Notes under the pieces: model-generated
The model's database searches: none
What the model was told of the DNA's origin: nothing
Seen by the model: the letters and a program-made list of their open reading frames with translations, nothing else
DNA from: JBBTWV01 sp038062615
GTDB lineage: Bacteria; Patescibacteriota; Gracilibacteria; UBA1369; UM-FILTER-53-11
Length of the DNA stretch: 5,042 nt
Assembly: GCA_038062615.1 (NCBI GenBank)
Contig: JBBTWV010000072.1
Coordinates: forward strand, 1-5,042
Direction: 5' to 3'
Program-made: the position numbers and the translations under genes
Shown here: piece after piece, positions 1 through 5,042 of the stretch
Numbering within the stretch: the first letter of the stretch is position 1
How the letters are laid out: every line of letters begins with the position of its first letter

Positions 1-2
1 GT

Positions 3-437
3 GCGGAAATTGCCGACATGAACATTCGACTCGGAGAAAAAATAGAAGTGAAAGATAAAAAAGTGGTGGAAGGGAAGAAACTCGGAAAATACGTTCACTT
101 AAACAACCGCATTGGCGTGGTGATTTCAACCAGCGGTGGAGATGAAGAAGTGGTGAAAGACATCGCCATGCACATTGCCGCCATGAAACCAATAAACATC
201 TCTCCCGACGAGGTGAGCAGCGATTTAATCGCCAAAGAAAAGGAGATTTGGCGCGAACTTCTCAAAACTGAAGGAAAGCCCGAACAAATTTGGGAGAAGA
301 TCATGGAAGGCAAAGAGAAGAAATTCCGTGAAGAATACGCCCTCCTCACCCAACCTTTTGTTAAAAACCCCGAACAATTGATCAAAGATTTGCTCGGCGA
401 ACACACCGTTGCGGAGTTCTTTAGGTTTGAGGTATAA
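3..437 (+). CDS. tsf: Elongation factor Ts, C-terminal part (5'-truncated by window edge)
   Basis: EF-Ts is the cytoplasmic nucleotide exchange factor that releases GDP from EF-Tu during translation. The frame is open from base 3 with no start needed, so an ATG at 18 is internal and the gene continues to the left. The 144 visible residues align from memory with the second half of the E. coli-type two-lobed protein: the link 'GEKIEV', then 'LGKYVHLNNRIGVV', 'DIAMHIAAMKP', 'GKPEQIWEKIMEGKEKKF' and 'QPFVKNPEQ', ending in 'FRFEV'. The N-terminal UBA-like domain and the TDFVA contact motif with EF-Tu would lie off the edge. The protein stops directly after RFEV, so it lacks the short C-terminal module that follows this point in E. 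coli EF-Ts. The stop TAA (435-437) lies inside a TATAAT hexamer, and ribBA begins 10 bases later. Identification is secure. Confidence 0.95.
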   Translation, partial: AEIADMNIRLGEKIEVKDKKVVEGKKLGKYVHLNNRIGVVISTSGGDEEVVKDIAMHIAAMKPINISPDEVSSDLIAKEKEIWRELLKTEGKPEQIWEKIMEGKEKKFREEYALLTQPFVKNPEQLIKDLLGEHTVAEFFRFEV

Positions 438-438
438 T
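409..438 (+). promoter_or_regulatory. Candidate sigma70-type promoter for ribBA-ribD inside the end of tsf
   Basis: A perfect TATAAT lies at 433-438, with TTGCGG at 409-414 as a partial -35 box and an 18-base spacer. A start about 7 bases after the -10 box falls near 445, only 2-3 bases before the ribBA ATG at 448, so the transcript would be almost leaderless. The -10 box contains the tsf stop codon TAA. The -35 match is only TTG, so the -10 is the main evidence. Read-through from tsf is equally possible. Confidence 0.5.
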
Positions 439-447
439 CCCAGTCCC

Positions 448-1650
448 ATGTGGACACCCATTGAAGAAGCCATCACCGAAATTCGAAGCGGCAAAATGCT
501 GATTGTCGTGGATGATGAAGATCGTGAAAATGAAGGAGATTTGGTGATGGCCGCCGAGTGCATTAATCCTGAAGCTGTAAATTTTATGATGAAAGAGGGG
601 CGGGGTCTCATTTGCGCGCCCATCCATTCAAGTATTGCTAAAAGGTTAAAGCTAAGCCCAATGACCGGAGAAGACGCCGACATGAATCGTTGTAACTTTA
701 CGACTTCGGTGGATTACAAATGGGGAACCTCTACAGGTATCTCCGCTGCCGATAGGGCGAAAACCCTTCGTGCGCTCATCGATGAAGAAAACACCGCACA
801 AGATTTCATTCGTCCGGGACATATTTTCCCGGTTTTGGCTCGCGAAGGAGGTGTACTCGTTCGTGCCGGGCACACCGAAGCCGCCACGGACCTCGCTCAT
901 CTGGCAGGTTTTCAGAGCGCCGGAGTGATTTGCGAAATCGCAAAAGATGATGGGGAAATGGCCCGACGTGATGACCTTAAAATCTTTGCTGAAAAGCACC
1001 AACTTAAAATGATCACCATTAAAGACCTCATCGCTTACCGACGACTCAAGGAGAAACTCGTTGAAAGAGCGGTGGAGACGGTCTTGGAAACGGAATATGG
1101 GAATTTCACCATCATGATTTACAGAAACGTCGTGGACAATTTGGAGCATCTCGCTTTAGTGTATGGGACGGTGGAAGGCGAAGAAAATGTTTTGGTTCGC
1201 GCTCATTCAGAATGTATGACAGGGGACGTTTTTCACTCCACCCATTGCGATTGCCGTAAGCAACTGGACGGTGCCATGCAAATGATCGCAGAAGAAAAGA
1301 AAGGAGTAATACTATACATGCGGCAAGAAGGACGAGGCATTGGTCTCCTCAACAAGCTAAAGGCTTACAAACTGCAAAAGGAAGAAGGCTATGACACGGT
1401 GGAAGCCAACACGAAGTTGGGATTTAAGGCGGATTTAAGAGAGTACGGAATGGGAGCTCAAATCCTTAAAGATTTAGGACTGAATACCATTCGTCTCCTC
1501 ACCAATAATCCTCAGAAAATTGTGGGGCTCGAAGGTCATGGACTTAAAGTTACCGAGCGAGTGGCTTTGGAATGTGAAACCGGACCGTTAGCGAAACGCT
1601 ACTTGAAAACTAAAAAAGATAAACTTGGTCATCTCCTCGAACGTGTCTAA
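448..1650 (+). CDS. ribBA: Bifunctional 3,4-dihydroxy-2-butanone 4-phosphate synthase / GTP cyclohydrolase II (RibBA)
   Basis: This cytoplasmic riboflavin enzyme has two active domains in 400 residues, the usual length. The DHBP synthase domain (about 1-200) converts ribulose 5-phosphate to the four-carbon unit. It shows the acidic metal loop DDEDRENEGDL (22-32), TGISAADRA (about 96-103), RPGH (122-125), GHTEAATDL (141-149), GVICE (159-163) and a closing DLIAYRR. The GTP cyclohydrolase II domain (about 205-400) opens GTP to the diaminopyrimidine. It shows HSECMTGDVF with zinc cysteines C256, C267 and C269, then MRQEGRGIGL (291-300), LREYGMGAQIL, LTNNPQK, and YLKTKKDKLGHLL at the end. Both domains look complete and catalytically intact. 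ATG 448 is chosen over an upstream TTG at 409 because family proteins begin just before 'PIEEAI'. A GAGG at 429-432 is 15 bases upstream, rather far for a Shine-Dalgarno site. ribD follows directly, giving a tsf-ribBA-ribD run. No FMN riboswitch precedes it, as only 10 bases separate it from tsf. Confidence 0.96.
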   Translation: MWTPIEEAITEIRSGKMLIVVDDEDRENEGDLVMAAECINPEAVNFMMKEGRGLICAPIHSSIAKRLKLSPMTGEDADMNRCNFTTSVDYKWGTSTGISAADRAKTLRALIDEENTAQDFIRPGHIFPVLAREGGVLVRAGHTEAATDLAHLAGFQSAGVICEIAKDDGEMARRDDLKIFAEKHQLKMITIKDLIAYRRLKEKLVERAVETVLETEYGNFTIMIYRNVVDNLEHLALVYGTVEGEENVLVRAHSECMTGDVFHSTHCDCRKQLDGAMQMIAEEKKGVILYMRQEGRGIGLLNKLKAYKLQKEEGYDTVEANTKLGFKADLREYGMGAQILKDLGLNTIRLLTNNPQKIVGLEGHGLKVTERVALECETGPLAKRYLKTKKDKLGHLLERV

Positions 1651-2776
1651 TCCTCAAGCGAACTCGAAGAGTTTGCTAAGCAATAAAGTGGCAACGCCAC
1701 CTCCTTCTTGGCACATGCGACGAGCACTGCGACTCGCCGAAAAAGCCAGAGGATGGACCCTTCCCAATCCCCTTGTTGGGGCTGTCATTATTAAAAATGG
1801 CGAGCGAATTGGAGAAGGTTTCCATACGGCCTTTGGGAAACCTCATGCGGAAGTGGAAGCTTTGGCTTCTTGTACCGAATCGCCCAAAGGAGCCACACTT
1901 TTTGTTACATTGGAACCCTGTACTCACCATGGGAAAACCCCTCCCTGCACCGACGCAATTTTAAAAAGTGGAATTGCTAAAGTGGTGATTGCAACCCTCG
2001 ACCCCTCTGAAAAGCTAAACGGAAAAGGCGTGGAGATTTTGAAAAAGGCCGGACTTGAAGTGGAAGTGGGCCTTTTGAATAAAGAAGCCGCCGAACTGAA
2101 TCGAGATTTCTTCACCTTTCATCAGAAAAAAAGACCCTTCATCACTCTGAAAGCAGCCTTGAGTTTGGATGGAAAAATTTCAGCCAATCGAGAAGAACAA
2201 ACTCCAATTACAGGAGATAAATCTCAAGTTTTTCTTCACGTGCTGCGTCGTGAACATCAAGCCATTTTACTGGGAGCCGGTACGGTCTTCACGGATGACC
2301 CTCACTTGGGTGTTCGCCGGGTGGAAGGCCGAGATCCTCTTCGCATCATTTTACAAGGAGACCGAGAACTGCCTAAGAAAGCACGGATTTTTCGAGATTC
2401 AAATTTTCTGGTTCTAAAAAATCAGACCCTTCCGGAAGTTTTAAAAACCTTGTACGAGAAAGAAGTGGTGTCGGTTTTAGTGGAAGGAGGAAACCAGGTA
2501 TTCACAGCTTTCTTAGAATCAAACTGCGTGGATGAATTGAAACTTTTTATTGCTCCTGTGTTTTTAGGAGAAGAAGCCCTCCCCTTCGCTCAAATCAAAA
2601 AACTGCTCAAATTGAAAAAAACAAGGCTTGAGGAGCTGGGTCAAGATTTACTGCTGACTGCATTTATAGAGCACCCTACTCATCCCCAAGTAAACAAAGA
2701 GGCCGGCACTGCCAAGGGCAAGAAGCTCCAAAAGAAGATTGGGAAAAGTAAATCGAGAAAGTCCAAAAACAGCTAG
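1643..2776 (+). CDS. ribD: Bifunctional diaminohydroxyphosphoribosylaminopyrimidine deaminase / 5-amino-6-(5-phosphoribosylamino)uracil reductase (RibD)
   Basis: RibD takes the GTP cyclohydrolase II product through deamination and then NADPH-dependent ribosyl reduction, so it acts directly after RibBA. Numbered from GTG 1643 (377 residues), the zinc deaminase domain (about 24-150) shows MRRALRLAEKARG, PNPLVGAVI, the catalytic HAE at 68-70, and EPCTHHGKTPPC with zinc ligands C93 and C102. The reductase domain (about 164-345) shows RPFITLKAALSLDGK, ITGDKSQ, GAGTVFTDDP, the VEGG loop (280-283) and VDELKLFIAPVFLG. The start is uncertain. GTG 1643 overlaps the ribBA stop by 8 bases, which suits translational coupling. 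TTG 1625, GTG 1688 and ATG 1715 are in frame, and none has a clear Shine-Dalgarno site. GTG 1688 gives the most family-like N-terminus, and ATG 1715 would cut close to the first helix. The last 28 or so residues form an unusual lysine-rich tail after the natural family end. That tail is read from DNA antisense to the 3' end of murJ. Confidence 0.94.
   Translation: MSNPQANSKSLLSNKVATPPPSWHMRRALRLAEKARGWTLPNPLVGAVIIKNGERIGEGFHTAFGKPHAEVEALASCTESPKGATLFVTLEPCTHHGKTPPCTDAILKSGIAKVVIATLDPSEKLNGKGVEILKKAGLEVEVGLLNKEAAELNRDFFTFHQKKRPFITLKAALSLDGKISANREEQTPITGDKSQVFLHVLRREHQAILLGAGTVFTDDPHLGVRRVEGRDPLRIILQGDRELPKKARIFRDSNFLVLKNQTLPEVLKTLYEKEVVSVLVEGGNQVFTAFLESNCVDELKLFIAPVFLGEEALPFAQIKKLLKLKKTRLEELGQDLLLTAFIEHPTHPQVNKEAGTAKGKKLQKKIGKSKSRKSKNS
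2615..2645 (-). terminator. Weak candidate terminator for murJ, inside ribD
   Basis: On the - strand just after the murJ stop, CTTGA and TCAAG can pair (5-bp stem, 9-base loop, 2645 to 2627). A run of seven T follows after a 5-base gap (2621 to 2615). The short AT-rich stem and the gap make it a poor intrinsic terminator. No better candidate was seen between the convergent genes, and none for ribD on the + strand. Confidence 0.2.
2648..2776. other. 129-base convergent overlap of ribD and murJ coding ends, in codon register
   Basis: The murJ stop (TAA, read from 2650 to 2648) lies opposite a leucine codon in the last conserved strand of RibD. The ribD stop (TAG, 2774-2776) lies opposite a CTA leucine codon of MurJ. 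Both frames share the same triplet boundaries, so each middle base T of a hydrophobic MurJ codon faces a middle A in ribD. That explains why the RibD tail is rich in Lys and polar residues while MurJ encodes its final membrane helix here. The coordinates are read directly. Whether both tails are translated to the end is inferred. Confidence 0.9.
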
Positions 2777-3979
2777 TGCCATCAAGCCGGCTGAAAAAAA
2801 GATGCTAAAGCTTTCACGAAGTGGAATAAGTTGAAAGAATTTTGCTTGGCTGAAACGAGCTAAGAAAATCAAAAGTAAAAAAGCACTTATTGAAGAGCTG
2901 ATAAGGTTGGAAAGAGCCAAGCCGGGCACTCCCAAACTAAGCACTTGAGTGAAAAGGAGACTGAGTCCGATATTTACAAAAACGGTGAGAAAAGAAAGGG
3001 CAACGGGTATTTTCGTTTCTGAAAGAGCATAGAAACTTCGAACCAAAAGAGGGATGAGACTTTGAGGCAGCGCCGCCCAAACTAAAATGGAAAAACTACT
3101 TAAAGTGAGTAGAAACGCCGATTCATCGAAGGCGCCTCCTCTTAGAATCAGACTTATCACCGGCTCTCGAACGAGGAAAAGCCCTACGGTTGCAGGAACA
3201 GCCCAAAACAAAATCGTCTCAAGTGAGGCTCGTACAGTGGCAACAAACTCCTTACGGTCTTTCGAAAGTGCTTTTTCGGCTAAAGTAGAAAAAACAGCAA
3301 CTGAAAAAGATATAGCCACCACCCCATAGGGAAAACTTTCTAAATTGAGGGCATACATGTAAACGGATAAGGCACCCACTGAAATCAGTGACGCCAAAAT
3401 GGTATCCACCAAAAGCCCGATTTGTACCGCCGACATACCAAAAATTCGCGGTAAAGAAAGTCGGATAAACTCCCTCATCTCCTTTGTAAACCTTGGCAAG
3501 CGGAAGCGGTAAGTGAAAGAACTGAGAAGAATGCCGGGGACTTGAACCAAAAAATGCAGAAAAGCTCCCACGATGACCCCTACCGCAAGGGCATAAACTC
3601 CAAACTGTGGCGCGAAAAAATACGCAGCCAATATAATGCTCAAATTATAAACAAGAGGCGCTAAAGCCATACCCCAGAAGCGCCTTTCCACGTTTTCAAC
3701 TCCCTGCAAAACGCTACTTATTCCCAAAAACAAAGGGGAGAGCAGCATCAATCGGCTAAGATTCACAGCGAGCTCAAGACTTTCCGCATTGAGCCCGGGA
3801 GCAATCAGTGGAACAAAGAGAGGTGCAAAAAGAAAGGCGAGAACCCCCACTCCAAGGAAAACCAGGAAAATACCGTTTAAGACCTGGCTGGCAAAGAGAG
3901 AAGATTCATTTTCACTGCGAGCTTTGATCTTTGCGTAAAGCGGAATAAAAGCGGTGGAAAGGGCACTCATAATGAGCAA
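2648..3979 (-). CDS. murJ: Lipid II flippase MurJ (MviN family), main open part of a gene broken near its 5' end
   Basis: MurJ moves the lipid-linked peptidoglycan precursor lipid II across the cytoplasmic membrane. This open frame encodes 443 residues (TTG 3979; an ATG lies at 3970) with about a dozen hydrophobic segments. It begins in the middle of the conserved second-helix region, with 'MSALSTAFIPLYAK' matching the family's 'GALSxAFIPV'. Other family marks are LAPLVYNLSII, 'LNLESFPYGVVAISFSVAVF' (211-230) and 'RSFYALSETKIPV' (314-326). The C-terminal helix ends in a short 'YKCSQQ' tail. The N-terminal 65 codons lie upstream in the same frame (to ATG 4174) but are cut off by a TAA at 4013-4015. 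The intended gene is therefore 2648-4174 with 508 codons, the normal family length. Positions matching E. coli R52 and R270, lipid II cavity arginines, appear as Tyr and Asn here. From memory this resembles CPR-type MurJ. If the TAA is real, a protein starting near 3979 or 3970 would lack the first helix and is unlikely to work. Confidence 0.9.
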   Translation of the reverse strand: MLIMSALSTAFIPLYAKIKARSENESSLFASQVLNGIFLVFLGVGVLAFLFAPLFVPLIAPGLNAESLELAVNLSRLMLLSPLFLGISSVLQGVENVERRFWGMALAPLVYNLSIILAAYFFAPQFGVYALAVGVIVGAFLHFLVQVPGILLSSFTYRFRLPRFTKEMREFIRLSLPRIFGMSAVQIGLLVDTILASLISVGALSVYMYALNLESFPYGVVAISFSVAVFSTLAEKALSKDRKEFVATVRASLETILFWAVPATVGLFLVREPVISLILRGGAFDESAFLLTLSSFSILVWAALPQSLIPLLVRSFYALSETKIPVALSFLTVFVNIGLSLLFTQVLSLGVPGLALSNLISSSISAFLLLIFLARFSQAKFFQLIPLRESFSIFFSAGLMALAVFGLSRFTFPNLLLELLALGSAGLFVYLGMSRVLYKCSQQ

Positions 3980-4012
3980 GGTGTAGAGAAGGTCGGGAAT
4001 CCGAAAAGCCGC

Positions 4013-4174
4013 TTAGTAGGCATCGAGAGAGAAGAGCCCACCTCCTTCCCCAATACCAAAGGTTTTAGAGAAGAGGTAATCTCGCAGTACCCCTAAGAGA
4101 CGACTGAGAACAGAGGAAGCCGCCAGAATTAAAGCTCCAAAACGGACCTTGGAGGGAATAGAAGAAATTCTCAT
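4013..4174 (-). pseudogene. murJ: 5' fragment of murJ, ending in a premature TAA at codon 54
   Basis: ATG 4174 opens a 53-residue frame ending at TAA (4015 to 4013), exactly in frame with the 443-residue MurJ frame downstream. It carries the classic MurJ start: a first hydrophobic helix, then 'SRLLGVLRDYLFSKTFGIG' (R25 and R31 match the essential E. coli R18 and R24), a glycine-rich stretch, and 'LDAY' with D51 matching E. coli D39. After the stop the frame reads on as 'AAFRIPDLLYTLL', so the family pattern DAYxAAFRIP is kept across it. One base change (TAA to TAC or TAT, Tyr) would restore the gene. No other damage is visible over 508 codons. This fits a very recent nonsense mutation or a base-call or assembly error rather than old decay. 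Confidence 0.85.
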
Positions 4175-4180
4175 GCCCAC

Positions 4181-4186
4181 ATTTTA
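4181..4186 (-). promoter_or_regulatory. -10-like element directly before the murJ start
   Basis: On the - strand TAAAAT (4186 to 4181) is followed by only 6 bases before ATG 4174. A start about 7 bases downstream would fall on or next to the A of ATG, giving a leaderless messenger. No convincing -35 box sits 16-18 bases upstream, and no Shine-Dalgarno site is visible, so this rests on one hexamer. Confidence 0.35.
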
Positions 4187-4218
4187 ACAAAAATACGTAC
4201 TTTCCAGGTTAAGTGACC

Positions 4219-4247
4219 TTGTTATTTGGCCAATTTTATGTTATAGT
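4219..4247 (+). promoter_or_regulatory. Sigma70-type promoter with extended -10 for the NTT-like transporter gene
   Basis: TTGTTA (4219-4224) and TATAGT (4242-4247) are separated by exactly 17 bases. TG at 4239-4240 gives an extended -10 (TGtTATAGT). The expected start is near 4254, leaving a leader of about 13 bases before GTG 4267, with no Shine-Dalgarno motif in it. An 8-base palindrome TTGGCCAA (4226-4233) sits in the spacer and could be an operator, but there is no independent support. Confidence 0.6.
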
Positions 4248-4266
4248 TAACAGATTAACCAAACCC

Positions 4267-5042
4267 GTGAACCTCTTCAATCGCATCAACCAAGTTTTAA
4301 ACCTCTCTCCAAGAGAGTGGCCGCGAGTCCTGGTCGCTTGGAGTATGATTTTCTTGAGCCGAGCGGGTTACATCATTGGAGGAAGCATTCTGTTGGCTCT
4401 TTTCTTGAGCCGCATCGGTATCGAGCTGTTGCCTTTACTCTTCCTGGGAAACGCCTTACTAATGATGGTGGGTACGGCTATTTATCGGAATCTAATCCAT
4501 CGAGTCAGACAAGAGCTATTAATTGCTTCTACCGTTCTTTTTGCCTCCGCATTGCTTGTAGCCTCAATTTGGTTTCTACAGGAAAATAGCCTTTTGTTTT
4601 ACGGGCTATTTCTATTCGCCGAATCTGTTCTTTTGTCGCAACTGAACATTTTAATTTCTCTTTTTAACGAAGAACTTTTCAGCCCTTTAGAGAGTCAAAG
4701 GACCTTCCCCATCATTGAATCCGCCGAAACCTTCGGAGGAATAACGGGGGGGCTTTTACTCTCCGTATTTGCAGACAGTTTACCAAGCTACAAGTTCATT
4801 CTCATCTGGGTGATTTTATTGCTTTGCATTTTACCCATCGTGCTTCGGTACAACGCCCGAACCATGGAAATCCCCAAACTCAAAGAAGAAGATATAAACG
4901 AGAAAGAAAGCAGCCATTTCTCGGCACTTCGAAAATTTCCCTTCCTGAGGGAAATGATGGTGGTCGTGATGTTTTTTTGGGCCATTATGAATGTTTTGGA
5001 ATTTCAATACACCAAAGCTATTCAGGAAAATGTATTTGAGGT
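4267..5042 (+). CDS. NTT (ATP/ADP translocase)-like / MFS-fold membrane transporter, N-terminal part (runs off right edge)
   Basis: From GTG 4267 the frame is open to the window end (258 residues, 3' partial). The protein is polytopic, with hydrophobic segments roughly at 21-46, 54-72, 84-104, 108-132, 152-169, 176-194 and 228-245. A charged loop lies at about 195-226 (KLKEEDINEKESS). It begins with a soluble stub 'LNLSPREWPRVL', close to the 'fnirPgErxrvl' opening of NTT-like proteins. The stretch 'LFSPLESQRTFPIIESAETF' plus 'GGITGGLL' matches that group's 'R.FP.igagg..G...GG' signature. 'NVLEFQYTKAIQENVFE' matches its 'ldyqfk.a' segment before the second half. True NTTs exchange ATP for ADP across the inner membrane, but many NTT-like proteins have unknown cargo, so the substrate is not assigned. 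GTG 4267 is the first sensible start after the promoter. Upstream in-frame GTG and TTG codons lie before or within the promoter. It is divergent from murJ, so a cell-envelope link is possible but unproven. Confidence 0.65.
   Translation, partial: MNLFNRINQVLNLSPREWPRVLVAWSMIFLSRAGYIIGGSILLALFLSRIGIELLPLLFLGNALLMMVGTAIYRNLIHRVRQELLIASTVLFASALLVASIWFLQENSLLFYGLFLFAESVLLSQLNILISLFNEELFSPLESQRTFPIIESAETFGGITGGLLLSVFADSLPSYKFILIWVILLLCILPIVLRYNARTMEIPKLKEEDINEKESSHFSALRKFPFLREMMVVVMFFWAIMNVLEFQYTKAIQENVFE

Noticed and set aside
438..447. FMN riboswitch or other leader control before ribBA
   Set aside because: Only 10 bases separate tsf and ribBA, and no RFN-type conserved stems were seen in the end of tsf.
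225..683. Minus-strand open frame of 152 residues across the tsf/ribBA junction
   Set aside because: It is the antisense of two well-identified genes, shows no family motif and has no promoter or ribosome binding site. It is a shadow frame.
652..1149. Minus-strand open frame of 165 residues within ribBA
   Set aside because: It is antisense to the conserved DHBP synthase motifs. Its composition follows from the ribBA codons, and it has no recognisable domain.
2785..2805. AGCCGGCT palindrome followed by an A-run after the ribD stop, as a terminator
   Set aside because: For ribD the tract downstream is A rather than T. On the murJ strand the T-run comes before the palindrome, inside coding sequence. 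Neither orientation fits an intrinsic terminator.
3087..3329. Plus-strand 80-residue frame inside murJ
   Set aside because: It is the antisense of MurJ membrane segments, so it is polar and basic by complementarity, with no independent coding evidence.
4317..4589. Plus-strand 90-residue frame inside the transporter gene
   Set aside because: It lies in another frame of the membrane protein that starts at GTG 4267. The transporter frame has clear hydrophobic periodicity and family motifs, whereas this one has none.
1..5042. Alternative genetic code (TGA as Gly), suggested by possible CPR affinity
   Set aside because: No in-frame TGA occurs in the recognised genes, and the one in-frame stop found is TAA in murJ, while TAA also ends tsf and ribBA.

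Overview
The window is bacterial and gene-dense. Almost every base is coding, and only two short non-coding stretches occur (10 bases after tsf and about 90 bases between two divergent genes). All recognised genes use the standard code: TAA or TAG stops, TGG for Trp, and no in-frame TGA. This argues against lineages that read TGA as glycine. The MurJ sequence style, the NTT-like transporter and the weak or absent Shine-Dalgarno signals hint at a Patescibacteria/CPR-type or similarly streamlined organism. That placement is an inference, not something the window proves.

Left part (1-2776, + strand): the C-terminal half of elongation factor Ts (tsf) runs off the left edge. Ten bases after its stop begins ribBA, a two-domain riboflavin enzyme (DHBP synthase plus GTP cyclohydrolase II). 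It is followed with a probable 8-base overlap by ribD (pyrimidine deaminase/reductase). Together RibBA and RibD cover the early steps from GTP and ribulose 5-phosphate towards lumazine. Lumazine synthase and riboflavin synthase are not in the window. A consensus TATAAT lies across the tsf stop codon and could start a nearly leaderless ribBA-ribD transcript.

Middle part (2648-4174, - strand): murJ, the lipid II flippase, converges on ribD. The two genes overlap tail-to-tail by 129 bases in exact codon register, so the lysine-rich RibD tail is the antisense of the last MurJ membrane helix. murJ also carries a single in-frame TAA at codon 54 within an otherwise intact 508-codon frame. This is either a fresh nonsense mutation or a base error.

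Right part (4175-5042): a divergent intergenic region holds a good extended -10 promoter for the + strand and a -10-like element directly before the murJ start. The + strand gene, starting with GTG at 4267, is the N-terminal part of a polytopic membrane protein resembling the NTT (ATP/ADP translocase-like) superfamily, and it runs off the right edge.

No tRNA, rRNA, CRISPR array, insertion sequence or FMN riboswitch was seen. The window looks like ordinary core-genome content. Its most notable features are the gene overlap, the broken murJ and the leaderless-style promoters, rather than a new system.
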